Positions 20,741-32,374 of a stretch of DNA of 64,000 nucleotides are shown piece after piece (position 1 is the stretch's first letter; each line of letters opens with the position of its first letter). The translations under genes and the position numbers were made by a program. Below the pieces are notes generated by a model, which saw nothing but the letters and a program-made list of their open reading frames with translations, searched no databases and was not told the DNA's origin. The DNA comes from Ampelocalamus luodianensis (Eukaryota > Streptophyta > Magnoliopsida > Poales > Poaceae): assembly GCA_036346255.1 (NCBI GenBank), contig CM070632.1, forward strand, positions 24,383,408 through 24,447,407, in the 5' to 3' direction.

Positions 20741-21450
20741 GATTCATGTCCTCCTCAACCTTACACTAGGCTGAAGGGAAAGGTTGGTCGATAGTAGGCA
20801 CGATGTATCAGGAACGACATGTACAAAGCAGAAACCGGGCGTCATACGAAGAAGATGGGCACAAGAGAGTCCAAGCATACCTTCAAGAAATGCCCTATGA
20901 GAAATCCACATGATGAAAGAGAGGTCGGCAGTCCAAACGGCACCGCAAGGGCCTCATTCGACCGCCCCACTCGAGACGGGTACCGTGGAGGTTGACATGG
21001 CGGACGGTGAGATCGCGGTCACAGGAGTGGTTTGTCTTGTTGAAATATGTTTTACCGAATATTTTGTAATATCATTGTGATTTGTCAACAAACTATGCGA
21101 TGACGTTGTGCTAAAATATTTTGTAATATCATTGTGATTTATCGACAAACTATGTGATGACGTTGTGCTGAAATCTTTTGTAATATCATTGTGATTTGTT
21201 GACGAAGTATGGGATGACATTGTGCTGAAATATTTTGTAATATCATTGTGATTTGTCGACAAACTATGCGATAACCTTGTGCTGAAATGTTTTGTAATAT
21301 CATTGTAATTTGTCGACAAACTATGTGATAACATTGTGCTGATGTTGTTTCTTATTACTTTCTATTCCTGTTTCTTATTATATCATGTGTTGAATTGTAA
21401 TGTGTAATTTATGTTTTGTCGTTACTTTTGGTTTTCTTTTGAAAAAACTT
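20741..21450 (+). mobile_element. MULE 3' relic with zinc-knuckle tail
   Basis: From about 20770 the sequence reads LKGKVGR, then RIRNDMYKAE-like, TKK and HTFKKCPMRNPHDE, matching the better-preserved copy at 23140-23290. Such a basic linker followed by a Cys/His zinc knuckle ends many Mutator-like transposases. It is followed by a minisatellite (21040-21345) and by CTGTCGCTACTCAATTGGC and CTCCTGTCGCCAATTGG near 21460-21505, which belong to the hairpin-type terminal sequences of this family. No transposase core is visible upstream. Confidence 0.5.
21040..21345. repeat. Minisatellite, about 5 copies of a ~60-bp unit
   Basis: The unit contains TTTTGTAATATCATTGTGA, then TTTGTCGACAAACTATG, then CGATGACGTTGTGCTGAAA. 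Five imperfect copies run from 21045 to 21345. The unit includes TTTGTCGACAAA, a perfect 12-bp palindrome in some copies. The minus-strand open frame here (repeating SLSTNHNDITK) is only a read-through of the repeat. Confidence 0.85.
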
Positions 21451-22017
21451 TCCCAGCTTCTGTCGCTACTCAATTGGCAATGGACGCTCCTGTCGCCAAT
21501 TGGATTGATGACATTAGCCTATTTTTGTAATTATGTTTTTACTATTTATTTTTGTAATTCCTTTTTAAAATAATATTGTTTAAAAATAAAAAATAAAACC
21601 ACCACCATCTTTTTACCCGTGGCCGAATGCGAGCCAACCACTCACGCGGCGCGGCGTGGTGTGATGACACCAATTTTTTCTTGAAATAAATAGTCCAATT
21701 TTTTCACAAAATTAGGCTACTATCGCTATTTGAAATGGCAAAATTGTTCTGTCATCATTCCAAATGGCGATAATAGCCTAGAGAATGGCGACAGAGCCTA
21801 AAACAGTACAGAGAGGTCCCTGTCGCGAGTTGAAATCGCGACAGGATCCAATCCCACGCCAACTGACGACAGGACCTGTCACCATTTCAACTACCAACAG
21901 GGATCCCGCAAGTCCCTAAAGTTTTTAATATTAAAATTTAGGAAAACCATCATTTTAAATGGTGATAGGGATCCCGCAAGTCTCTATCGCCATTCCAAAT
22001 GGCGGCACAATCTACAT

Positions 22018-22030
22018 TATAAAAGGCCCC
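22018..22030 (+). promoter_or_regulatory. TATA box of the MULE
   Basis: TTATAAAAGGCCCC, followed about 40 bp later by a GA-rich transcript-leader-like sequence (22060-22135) and a possible intron with donor CAG|GTAATT near 22161. Confidence 0.55.
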
Positions 22031-22341
22031 AAAATTCTAGCATAACTCACTTTTGTTCAGAAAAAAAGAGAAAGAGGAGAGGGAAGGGAGAGAAGCAGAG
22101 AGGAGTACAGGGGAGGAGAGAAGTTAGCGAAGTGCTACCCGTTTGGTCGTCCACCTTTCAGGTAATTTTTTTTTACCGAATCGATTACATAGTTTTAGAT
22201 ATACGGTTACGTAATGTAGTATGTTGTACATAATCCTTTTTAGTGGGTAGTTTAGTTTTAGATATGTGGTTAATCATGGAAATCTTGTTTATGGTGCAGT
22301 ACGTCAAATATATCGGACGCCAGTAATTTTAAAATTTACTA

Positions 22342-22836
22342 CGGTCAGAGAACTATGCTTAAGGATCCCGATGGGATTGATTTACGTTATGTCCAATCGA
22401 CGACCATGACCCTAATAAGACCATAGCAGCGTACATGGGGCGTTGTGATGCAGTGGTTGCTCCACATATTCGATTTGGACTATGTTGTGTATTATATTAG
22501 ATTGAGTTGCCTTGCCAACCGAGCACCACATGGCACATATTAAGAGTTAGTGCAACTCAAGGGAACAAGGTTATGGCAGTCATATATAGCAAGGCGAAGG
22601 AGGAATGGTGGGATTTGATCCTTCTGACCCAGGCATATGCTAAGCCCACTCCTGCATTGACGACTGAACAAGAAAGGGGTGATGATGCCGAAGAAGAAGT
22701 CTGGGACTCCAGCCATAGCGCGGCACACATAATGGCCGAAAATACGGGAGTTGCTAATGCCGTCGATGAAGACCCTATGGAAGAAGCTCTTCGGTCAGGC
22801 AAGCTAATGGGCTTGCAGACGAGGGTGAGAAGCTAG
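22342..22836 (+). pseudogene. MULE N-terminal coding relic
   Basis: An exon-like start after CAGTACGTCAAATATATC has LKDPDGIDLRYVQST in one frame. From 22507 to 22836 another open stretch includes MAVIYSKAKEEWWDLILLTQ and an acidic part (ERGDDAEEEVWDS). Frames shift between them. I assign it to the MULE by its place between the hairpin end, the promoter and the zinc knuckle, not by a diagnostic motif. Confidence 0.4.
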
Positions 22837-23129
22837 AAGCCCTAGTCCAAAGGATGGATCTCAACATGTCATGGGCCCTACTCACATGTCATGGCCCTAG
22901 TCCAAAGGATGGATCTCAACTTGTATGCACTTGCAACAAGTCTCTTCTTCTGCATAGGCCCTACTCACATATCATGGCCGCATGTTCGATGGTTACGCAG
23001 CATCTCGACCAGTACCTCTCTGATTATTTTAACAAATAGGAGGTGATGCAAACCTGGGGTGCAGAGCTATATGGTTACAGCATGGTTGGTCATTTCATTG
23101 GCCATTTGATATGGGAGCAATTTATCTGA

Positions 23130-23295
23130 GCCACAGACATTAATAGGCTAAAGGGAAAGGTTGGCCGGCGACAGGTACGACGTATAAGGAACGATATGGA
23201 CGAAACAGAAGCCAGACGTCGTACGAAGAAATGCTCCATTTGCAGGAAGTCTAGGTACACCTTCAAGAAATACCATACAAGAAATCCATAGCATG
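23130..23295 (+). pseudogene. MULE zinc-knuckle tail
   Basis: Reading INRLKGKVGRRQVRRIRN then ETEARRRTKKCSICRKSRY and TFKKYHTRNP: a basic stretch and an altered zinc knuckle (C-x2-C kept, the later Cys replaced by Tyr). A diverged copy lies at 20770-20920, where CSIC has become GTRE-like. The zinc knuckle of MULE transposases binds nucleic acid. Confidence 0.55.
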
Positions 23296-23403
23296 AAGGA
23301 GACATCGATAATCCGGACGGCGTCGTAGGGATCTCATCCGACCGCCCCACTCGGGGCGGTTGATAGGGCGGACGTTGAGGTCGCGGCCACAGAAAAGGTT
23401 CAT

Positions 23404-23640
23404 CTTGTTGAAATATGTAGTGCTCAATACTTTGTAATCTCATTTTGATTTGTCGAAAAACTAGGTAATGATGTTAAGCTGAATGTTTTGTAATATCAGT
23501 GTGATTTGTCTACAAAATATGTGAAAACATTGCGTTGAATGTTCTGTAATATCACTATAATTTGTCAACAAAAAATATGATGACGTTATACCGAATGTTT
23601 TGTAATATCATTGTGATTTGTCCACAAAATATGTGATCGA
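23404..23640. repeat. Minisatellite, second array (about 4 copies)
   Basis: Same unit as 21040-21345 (TTTTGTAATATCATTGTGA and TTTGTCCACAAAATATGTGA), again directly downstream of the zinc-knuckle segment. The array is therefore part of the element's 3' region and not an independent satellite. Confidence 0.8.
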
Positions 23641-24099
23641 AAATATCAGTTAAAAAAAAGACTAGTTGGAGTGGCAATAGGGCTCTGTGCGATTGAAATG
23701 ACGACGTTGTCACTAAGCTCTATCGCAATTTTTTAGGCTATTGTCGCCATTTGGAATGGCGATAGAATAATTTCGTTAAAATGGCGACAAAGTTCGTCAA
23801 AGAAACCCGCTAGATGGAGTGGCAATATGGGCTCGTCGCCGCAAATGTGTGAAATGACGATACGTACTACCTTTCTCGTATTCGTTATTCTAAGCTCTAT
23901 CGCAATTTTTTAGGCTATTGTCGCCATTTGGAATGGCGACAGAATAATTTCGTCATTTTAAATAACAATGGTAGCTTAGTTTTGTATATATTCGATTCGA
24001 ATTCGAATTCGTTATAACAATCAATTCGTATTTAAGAATATTCAAATTTATATTTATTTTAAAAATATAAATTCATATTCGTATTCGAGAATATTCAAT

Positions 24100-24320
24100 C
24101 CGTTTCTATACCGCTCCTTACCCTGCTCAAACAACCAACCGAGGAAGAGAACGACGGCGATGTCAGCGTGCGGGCCCCGCTTATCAGTGACCACACACAT
24201 ACCGCTTAGGCTAGCTAGCTAGCAACCCAATATTCCCGGGAAACCGGAGTAGTTCCGTGCTCGCCTCCTCCATCACCACACACACACACTCCGAACCCTA
24301 ACCCTAGCTCTCTCGGTGTC
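24100..24320 (+). promoter_or_regulatory. Upstream and 5' leader region of the TraB-like gene
   Basis: CT/GC-rich leader with an ACACACACACAC run (24279-24291) and GAACCCTAACCCTAGC (24293-24308), a telo-box-like motif frequent near transcription starts of plant housekeeping and plastid-related genes. A possible upstream frame of 20 codons runs from ATG 24160 to TAG 24222; whether it is transcribed is unknown. No clear TATA box. The region 23985-24100 is AT-rich with repeated ATTCGAATTCG. Confidence 0.5.
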
Positions 24321-26916
24321 ATGCTCTCCTCGGCAGCGCCATCCACCTCCCTCGCCGCCTTCCCCTCCTGTGCGCACCGCCGGCGCCGCGTCCTCCTGCC
24401 CCCCGTCGCGGCATCGGCGGGGGCGGAGCGGTTCGCCACGAGCAGCTCCATCACCGATTACCTCCGGTACCGCCGCCCGGGGTCAGGGGTCTCCGGAGGA
24501 GGGTGCAGCGGCGAGCTGCAGACGGCGGTGGTGCGGTACGAGAAGCGGCTCCCGTGGTCCCTCCTTCACCCGTTCCTCCACGTAAGTCCGGTCGCTCTCT
24601 CTTATCTTGGGCTGCTTGGTTTGGCTGGAGCAGAAATAGGATATTTTGCAGTCAAATGTACCCGAAATGCATCAAATCCAGGCATTTAGGCATGCTATAT
24701 GTGTCATGTTGTGGTTCGTGGTCGCTGGTCGGGTGAATTGTGGCCAAAGGTTGCAGATTTTTCTTAATGGTCCCAACATTTCGGAGATTATGTGTGTCGA
24801 GTTGATGGTAAAGGATGAATCTTTCTCCAGATTGGTCATTAAGGAAATTGAACTGTGGTACAGGATGATGCTTGCCGACTCGCTTAAAAAAAATTAGGAA
24901 ATGTTGATGGCACAATTCTCTGCACTCGCATCATTATTTTGCGATTCCCGTCTGACAGTTTTAACTTTTTGAAGCTTGCCGTCTAAGTTAGCTTATCTTG
25001 CATTCTCATTTAGTTTATTCTTTTTATGTAATTTCCATATATTTTATATGCGGTCCTTGTGAATCACAATGAGATGAAATGGAAACAGCTTCTTTTGTAT
25101 ATCATGTAAATTAGTTGTGACTTCTAATTGAGAAGAAATTTCAACTCAAAAAGCATTAATTACACGCAAAACATTGTGAATTGGATAAAGGAATTTTTAT
25201 TAGTTAGAACCCTTATATTAAAATAAAATAACTTTTGATTAGATTTTGCTGATTTGTGCTCGATTGTGAACTTCTGTTTGCTGCAGGTTGATTTGGTTTC
25301 TACTGTCCACATTGCTGACAAGGAGTATGTGCTTTTGGCTCCGTTTCATGTTGAACATTAGTTTCTGATGGCACTCGTAGTTGCTCACATTGACATGCCT
25401 TGTCTATGACTATCACCATTTTCTTATCCCAAGATCCCCTGCACTCATTAATCATTATCCATTAGCATGTTCGTTCACAGATCATTGGCTACTAATGAAT
25501 TAGCTGAAATGTATTGTTTTCTCCAGATACTTTGATAGACTCCAGCAAGCACTTGAAGATTATGATTGTGTTCTGTATGAAATGGTGACAAGTTGGGAGA
25601 ATTTAAACAATCGAAAAGACCCAACAGATGCGAAGAAGCTGAAATCTTCACGTAAAGGATTTAGTATTCTCGGTTTCATACAAAAGCAAATGGCACGCAT
25701 TCTTTCATTAGATTACCAGCTAGATTGCCTTGATTATGGCAATGAGAAATGGCAGCATGCTGACCTCGACTACGAGACATTCAAGCAGCTTCAGGTAATA
25801 ATTTTATTTAGTTGCATTATGTCTTTTGTTGCTTGCTATGTTTGCCTTGTCATACTAGTTACAAAATATGTGTTGCATGCTAATTAGGTCTTCAATACTT
25901 GTGTATTTCTGTTGGAGATTGGTCTAATGCTTCCCTTCTCATGCTAATTATGAAATAAGAATTGTTTTGATTGTTTCGATGTAGTTTCTCCCCTCCAGAT
26001 TTGTGATTTGGAAACTGACATAGCAAACAGCCTTTGTAAATCATGTATACATTTTACTATTCTTTCTGCCATAGCCCTTTTGTGTTAAGTGTTAACTACA
26101 TCTCAATTCTACCTCCTTTGTCTTCCAGAGTGAAAGAGGTGAAAGTATTCTCACATTTGCAGTAGACATGACACTGAAATCAACTAAAGCCTTGGTACAG
26201 CCAACATTACCAGATGGTCTTGACTTTTGGAGATCTAAGTTGCTCTGGGCCTCACGTGTTCTACCGATGCCACTTGTTGGACTACTACTCATCAGTGGGC
26301 TTTGTTTGCCTGTGGACAATCAAGATGGATATCCTGAGCTCGAAGCATTATCCAAGCTAGATGTGGGAGCTGCACTGAAGATTTTCCTGGCTAAGCAATT
26401 GACCTCTGAGTGAGTACTTTCAAACCAGTAATACAAGTTATGCATTGATGAACCTGAACTAATTCTTATTCTATATTTTGTAGTTTCACAGCTATGACTG
26501 CACCCATTGAGGAAAAGTCTGTTATAATTGGGGAGAGGAACAGGGTTGCCACTGAGAAGTTAAAGGATGTGATAAACCGAGGGTACAAGAGAATAGCAGT
26601 CCTATATGGTGGTGGGCATATGCCAGACCTGGGAAGACGTCTTCGAGAAGAGCTCGATATGACCCCAGCTGACGTGCAGTGGGTCACAGCATGGTCAATA
26701 AGAAGCCGGGAGCTAGATAGCAAATCCCTTCCATTCTTTAAGACAATGGCTGAGGTTTCAGGGTGGCCTTTGAATAGATACGAGACACTTGCTCTGCTCA
26801 TCTTTTCTTCAGTTCTCGCAGTGGATCTTTGGTTCTGGGGGCTTCTTGTGGGCACCGCTGTGAACTGGGCATCTTTGGCTGGTTCCTGGATCGACCAATT
26901 TAATGGTCCATTTTGA
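24321..26916 (+). CDS. TraB/GumN-like protein, probably plastid-targeted (5 exons)
   Basis: Exons by splice sites and frame: 24321-24581, 25287-25324, 25527-25794, 26129-26409 and 26484-26916, with GT-AG borders throughout (CAC|GTAAGT, GA|GTATGT, CAG|GTAATA, GA|GTGAGT). Joined they give 1281 nt, 426 residues, without a stop. Residues 1 to about 50 are rich in Ser, Ala and Arg with no acidic residue at the start, like a chloroplast transit peptide. Residues 88-119 (VSTVHIADKEYFDRL, then VLYEMV) and 317-331 (YKRIAVLYGGGHMPDL) are the two conserved TraB/PrgY/GumN segments, with His95, Glu118 and His328 as likely metal or catalytic residues. A hydrophobic stretch near 235-255 and another at about 387-415 may be membrane segments. 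TraB-family proteins include a bacterial plasmid-control protein and eukaryotic mitochondrial homologues; the plant role is not known to me. This is the only intact host gene in the window. Confidence 0.9.
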
Positions 26917-27120
26917 CACAGGGAAAAGGGGGGAAGAAGGAAGTTTAACAACACACTATAAGTGGCAGTGTAAAGAAAAATAAAAATCCATTTTCTGTTT
27001 CAGTTTTGTCCAGCTATAACTGGAATACTGTCAATGCACATTTGTATATAACAATTCATTGGATCAAATTGAAAAGAGATTAGTGAAAAATGTGAAGTTC
27101 CTGGATGTAATATTTGTGCT
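26917..27120 (+). other. 3' untranslated region of the TraB-like gene
   Basis: Downstream of the TGA stop are AAGAAAAATAAAAATCC (about 26972-26988), a plausible near-upstream polyadenylation element, and TTTGTATATAAC (27041). Sequence of the same AT-rich character continues to 27124, where the LTR element begins, and resumes at 50850 with TGGATTTTGCAGAATG. The transcript end may therefore have been displaced by the insertion. Confidence 0.5.
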
Positions 27121-29607
27121 GGATTGTCACGTGCCTCGGGGAAGGAACGTATAGGGTATGAGTGGGAGGTGGGAGGTTTAGGCCTGCGCTTGCGTTCGGA
27201 GCCGTGGTGGAGGGAGAGGGGCAGCGCATGGCAAGAGAAGCGGCGTGTGCGCCTCGTGTAACATTCTAAAAATCTCAATTTTGGGGAAGTGTATTAGAAA
27301 TAAGTGAGAAAATAAATTTTATCATGTTTATATGTGGGAAAGATATTTTGAGTATGTTTTTGAAGTTTGCATAAATCAAATATTGAAATTACATTCAAAC
27401 AACATAAAATTTTGAAAAAAAATATACAATAAACTATACTGTGTCAAGAGCGTCCACAAAAAATTTCATAAATTTTGAAGCCCATTTGTTAAGTATAAAA
27501 ATTTAGAAACCTTTCAGCCAGTTTGAAAATTCAAAACTTGATTTGAATTCCTACCGAGCAATGGGCCGAAAATGTCGCGGCCCATATGCTCTCGCGCCGT
27601 TGCAGCCCGCGCTAGCGCCTCGCTCCCCTTTCACTGACGTGTCGGGCCCGCACGTTAGACTCTTTCTTCCACCTCTTGCAACCGTCACCTTCGCTCTATA
27701 GCACGCCAGAGCTGCTAGCCCATGTCGCCACTGCCATTATCCTCGAGCGCCCACAGGAGATGATCGAAGTCGCCCGTCTCACCTGCTCCTCCTGGGTCTC
27801 GTCGCCACGCGAGAAACTCGCGAAAACCCGAGCCCGCCTACGACATCCTGTGACCATCTCGTCCTCATCTCGCTACTTGATGACCCTCTGTCTATGCCAA
27901 AACCCTAATCCACCATTGTCATTTCCATTTTCTCCTTTGCCGATAAGTTTCAACCGCCATATCGCCCAGAACACATCGTCATCTCGAGCTCCGGTGTGTG
28001 CACTCCGCCGAAGCTCAAGTGTGTCCCGGTGAGCCAAGCCCTCAACATGCGCCTCATTCTATGCCATTTTGCTCACTCACTCAACTCCTCACTTCTCTGT
28101 CCACCCAGTGCATTGTAGCTCCTCAATCGAGTCTTCTTCTCTATCTCCGGTGCTACGGTAGTAGCAGGAGATCTCCAAGCCAGGTGAGTCCCTGGTCACT
28201 CCGTGCCCGGTTTTAGCATTGCCTCACCTTATTGACCCCACTCGTCTGGTCTATTTCAGCTATTGTTGCCCACATTGAGTTGTCACCATGGACCTCCCTA
28301 TTACTGCCGTCGCCATCAACGCCAACTCTTCTCCGGTGAGTTCTCAACCCCACCAAGGTCGATTTCCCTATCTCAAAGTCCCCCTGAAGTTGTGCATGTG
28401 CTTCATTTCAGTTGATTTCCACCAAGAAGACCTGTCACCGTGGAGCTTACCACCGCCGCCTCTGTTCACCGAGACCAGCCGCCTTGGACCTTCCCGACCT
28501 CATTGACACCTTCCTCGTGATTGGGGTAAGCTACTGGAGCATAAACATCCTTTAATTTGGGTAGTTTTGGGTGTTTATGCCAAAATCGCTAGTGAAGCCT
28601 ATGGCACCGCCGTAGGACATCACCATCGGCTTGCCTTAGGTGAGCCTAGGTCCCCGGGCCACGACCGTTAGCAATGCGATGGCACCCTGAGCCCAATTTG
28701 AGCTTCAAATCCTACTACTTTTGCCCCTAGCGCCAAAGCCATGTTGGACCCGAGGCTTCCCGCCGCTTCTCACCATCGTGCCGTCGTCTTCATCCACCTC
28801 TCTGGCCATCTCCACCACCCATGTCATCATCGTGACACCATCTCTCTAGTCCTGGGCTCCCTCGGGCTTTTCCACGCCTGCCTCGCCACTAGAGAGCCCA
28901 CCTTCCCTCTCAGCCGTGTGTGCCCTACTTCCTTTCCTTCCCCCTCTCTCTGACTGGTAGGGCCCACAAGGTTAGGATAGGATTAGTGCTAAATGACAAT
29001 GGTTATGTGTAGTGAGGGTATGACAAGTGGGGCCGGTCAAAAAGTTTAACAGAAATCTAATTTAAAACGAATTTAGTATATGAGTCGCTGACATGTGGAA
29101 CCATTAACTATTCCCAGTTTTAAAACCGAGAGACTGACATGTTGACCTAGCTGTTAGTAGGTTAAATCAAATTAAGATTTAATCATTTAGTTAATAGATA
29201 TCGAGTCCATGACATGTGGGACCGCCACTGTTTTTTAAATAAAATCAAGAAATAAAATATGAGTCACTTACAAGTAGGGCCCACAATGTAACTTAATAAA
29301 ATCCAAAAAAATGTAGAAATGAGAAAAGCCACCTTCAGTTCAGAGAAAAATATGTTTTCTCTCTTGGAAAATGTAAACCTCATAGAAATATGCATTCGAC
29401 GTCACCCTATTATTTATTTTTAGGATTTTTGAAACTGAGCAAATTTAAAACATTAATAACTTTTGCATATGAACTCCAAATTGAATGGATACTTTTTCTA
29501 AATTCATCTAAAATCATGCTCTGTCTGAATATACAAAAATATTTGGATTTTGTTGCTGTTAAAATTATTTTACTATTTATAGTTTGCTCTCGGCTCTTTT
29601 TTAATAG

Positions 29608-29673
29608 ACGTTGACAATGCGAACGAAATTTTTGATAAACCTCCATCCTCGTACTCAAAGGTACTAAAGCAAG
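29608..29673 (+). other. Mini-exon-like segment in the 4-kb solo LTR
   Basis: Acceptor TTTTTTAATAG, 66 nt, donor GCAAG|GCAAGC. Open in the shared phase: x-VDNANEIFDKPPSSYSKVLK-Q. After the donor comes TTGACTATGTTGATCCCA, the conserved intron-side block. Confidence 0.6.
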
Positions 29674-30950
29674 GCAAGCACCCCCTTGACTATGTTGATC
29701 CCATTATTTTAATTACTGTATTTGTTTTGCAAATTCTATTATGCATGCGTGTATGTTTGAGTAAAAATTGCTATATTTGCGGGTATTGGTAGTTAAATTC
29801 CTATTTAATGCATGATCCTCCTTGAAATATTGGTATCCTTAATATTGTAGTCTTTAGGATATGGTTTACGCAATAGATGATGTCGATTTGGGTATTTCGA
29901 GTGCGAATATCACATAAATGCTTAACCGAGCTCTAGTTTTACCAAATTTTAAAAATGGATGAAATGCTGAATATAAATTTGGGAGATTTTGAAATGATGG
30001 TCCAAAGGGGTGCCTTTGTTAATTTTGTATAAAAATAAAGATAAAAAAACTTAGATTACGACGTGGGCAAGTTATAATGTGAACTGATGAATGTGAGAGG
30101 GTTTCTCGCATATAGATAGGGGGATATCCTTGTCTAGGTCAATTAAGGACCGAACGTTGGTGAATCATATCTAAGCCTAAGCATACTACCACATCTGCTG
30201 GTCTGGGATGACATTAGCTAATTAAATCATCGAAAACTAGCCTTTAAAGTTGGTAGGCCGCAGTAGTAGTAGGCTTGCTCGAAGGAGCTCCCTTCACCAA
30301 GGCATTGGGACCAAAGTCTTTCGATACAATGGTGAATGCCTCACTTTGGCGAGGGTACCCGAGATCGAAGTGAGGGTTTTCATTCGCCGGGCTAGTGCAA
30401 GGTTAGGACTAGGTGATGTAAAGGCTTCGATATGGACTCTAGACTGCATACTATCATGTTGTGTGTGATGGTATCGACGAATGCTGGATAAACTAGAGAA
30501 CTCATGTAATGTGGGTAAAATTGTACATATCTGCATAGTGTAAATCTATTTAAATAGTCATGCTCGCGGTCATGAGCATGCTTAGTGCCGCCTCATCGGG
30601 TATAGTCTCTACTTTTGGAAAAACAGTTTTGTCGGGGAAATAATGGGATGGTTTGACGCTGTTTAACTTGAGTGACATGTCTATGGTTGAGAAAGAAATG
30701 GTGATCATAGCCGAGGAGGGTTGTGATTTATTATTTATATACTTGTTTCCTTCATTAGTTAACTGTTCTTTAAACTTCCGTTGCAAAATACTACGTATTG
30801 ATATTGCAAATAAAATTTGTAAAATGCTTAAAATAACTTGTAGCATAGAGCCTCATCTCTTGTTAGTCATACATTTATATTATTTTTGTCATACACTACA
30901 AGTCTTGCTGAGTACGCAATGTACTCAATCTTACTTAAATTATTGTTTAG

Positions 30951-31051
30951 AGGACGAGGATGAGGTGATTCCGGATGTCACCTTCTTTGCTCCCAGTACT
31001 GGGGGTACGGGGACGGGTGTTTCTAGTGTCTTGTCCTTGTCGGTTCTTTGA
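30951..31051 (+). other. Acidic terminal exon-like segment in the 4-kb solo LTR
   Basis: Acceptor TTATTGTTTAG, then 101 nt in the phase left by the mini-exon: E-DEDEVIPDVTFFAPSTGGTG, continuing TGVSSVLSLSVL to a TGA. It follows GAGTACGCAATGTACTC by about 30 bp, as in the other LTRs. Confidence 0.6.
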
Positions 31052-31580
31052 GGGTTTGGATGGGCACACCGCTGGACTTTGTATTTAAATTACTATGTTT
31101 TTGCTGCTACTTCTGATACTTGATCTTTTATTTGGCCGGTCGGCCGTGTAATGTAAACTATGTAAACATTTAAGTTAAGCTCCATACTTGTTTCATGTTG
31201 TATGTAATTGTGTAAGGATGTATATGCCAATGTTGTGGATGTGTGTACTAGCCGCTAATCATGGGACCAATATGGTACACACACACACACGAGGGTTTCG
31301 GGTATTGAATGTCTAGGGTCCGACACCTAGAGACCGCGAGGAGCAAGGGGAGAAGGACATTAGGGATACTAATCTACTTTCTTTATTTCATCCTCTCCTC
31401 TCCTTTAAATAGAGAGTCTTTAAAATTAAAGATATCGGAAGGATCTCAATCTAATATAAAGAGATTGGAAGGATTTCAATCTATTCTTTAAAGAGATCGA
31501 AAGGATCTCAATCTAATCTTTCCAAACAATCTGATCTTAAGGATCTTTTCTAACTTGCAAGCAAAAGAACAGAGGGTGTG

Positions 31581-32374
31581 TGATGGGGGATTTGTCCTGA
31601 TCTTGCAATGAGATGATAACTACAATTTTTGTGGAGGTGACTTTGACAACGTAGGCTACCAATCGAACATCACCAGCACACCAAGCAATCGCTAAACCAC
31701 ACCCAAAGTTGTGATCAACCATGCCAAGAATGCGGTTGACCTGAACATGAGGTTCAATTCCTACGAGCAATTGAAGAACAAGCAAGAGCGAGATGAAAAG
31801 CAATCTGAAATTGCGGATAATAGATGAATGCTTGAATTGATGAGGTTTTGAAATCACAGTTATTGGTCTAGCCGACACAAGAACAATGACAAGGGTTTCT
31901 CACGTAGGAGACAAAACCAATCTAAACAAAACCTAAGGAGAGAGAGGGTGTGGCTGGATATTTAAGAGAGAAAGAGATGGGGAGAAGTGCGCCGACCCTA
32001 ATTGGACTCCAACTCGGCTGGTTTACATGGCCCATGGCCCTAGATAAATATGGCGTAGCACATGTAGGTCCTTGAATTAGATTCGGTCCACGTGGCCCAA
32101 CTTCATTCCGATTCAACTTGATGGCCAAGAGATGTGGCTAAGAGATGGGCCTTGTGTAGCTCCTCCTTGCTTCATGCCCAGATTCCTAAGTAAAAGAACA
32201 TGACAAGCATTAGGTAGCAATCTATTCTCCAGTGAACAATTATGCCTTCCTAGGAACAAGCTTACCTAGTAATTTAATTGTCACACTTGTGCCCTTGTAA
32301 TTGATCCTTGTATGGACTTAGGTGGATGAGTGGTAGAAGTGGTGTTTGCATCCAAAGGAGTGATGTCCTCATCA
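31581..32374 (-). repeat. 3' LTR of element 2 (794 bp)
   Basis: TGATGGGGGATTTGTC to GTCCTCATCA. It aligns over its length with 45307-46074. A block of about 20 bp present here near 32120-32150 is missing or changed in the other copy, so the two LTRs differ by indels as well as by many substitutions. The divergence shows this is not a recent insertion. Confidence 0.93.

Larger units (their letters stand above)
21660..23985 (+). mobile_element. Degenerate MULE with hairpin-rich ends
   Basis: Left end region 21700-22010 and right end region 23680-23960 both carry many copies of GTCGCCATTTGGAATGGCGA-type near-palindromes and AGGCTATTGTCGCC / GGCGATAATAGCCT pairs, arranged as inverted subterminal repeats. 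Between them are a TATAAAAGGCCCC promoter (22018), a GA-rich leader, a degenerate coding region and a zinc knuckle. The transposase core with its DDE residues is missing, so this is an internally deleted copy. I could not fix the terminal duplications, so the limits are approximate. The related short element at 33260-33992 does show a 9-10 bp duplication. Confidence 0.6.
27257..31325 (+). repeat. 4.07-kb solo LTR in the 3' LTR of element 1
   Basis: It starts TGTAACATTCTAAAAATC and ends GGGTCCGACA, flanked by CCTCG (27252-27256) and CCTAG (31326-31330), a 5-bp target duplication with one change. Removing it restores continuity with the intact LTR copy at 50406-50849. It contains a CTCTATAGCACG possible TATA (27693), several strong-looking donor sites (GGTGAGCC at 28029, CAGGTGAGTC 28179, CCGGTGAGTT 28333, GGGGTAAGCT 28524), a TAATAACTTTTGCATATGAA block (29454), the mini-exon and the acidic exon described separately, and an (AC)n run at 31277. 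One of the longest LTRs I would expect in this lineage. Confidence 0.85.

Noticed and set aside
20954..21334. 126-codon minus-strand frame with repeating SLSTNHNDITK
   Set aside because: It is a translation of the ~60-bp minisatellite; the unit length and few stops explain it.
24293..24308. Telomere-like CCCTAACCCTAG, and GGGTTAGGGTTGG at 60713-60725
   Set aside because: Only two units each; the first is better explained as a telo-box near a transcription start, the second as chance.
28288..28506. Possible gene first exon (ATG 28288 followed by a good GTGAGT donor) in the 4-kb solo LTR
   Set aside because: The exon would leave phase 0, which does not fit the mini-exon at 29608, and five alternative donors are equally good; kept only as an open possibility.
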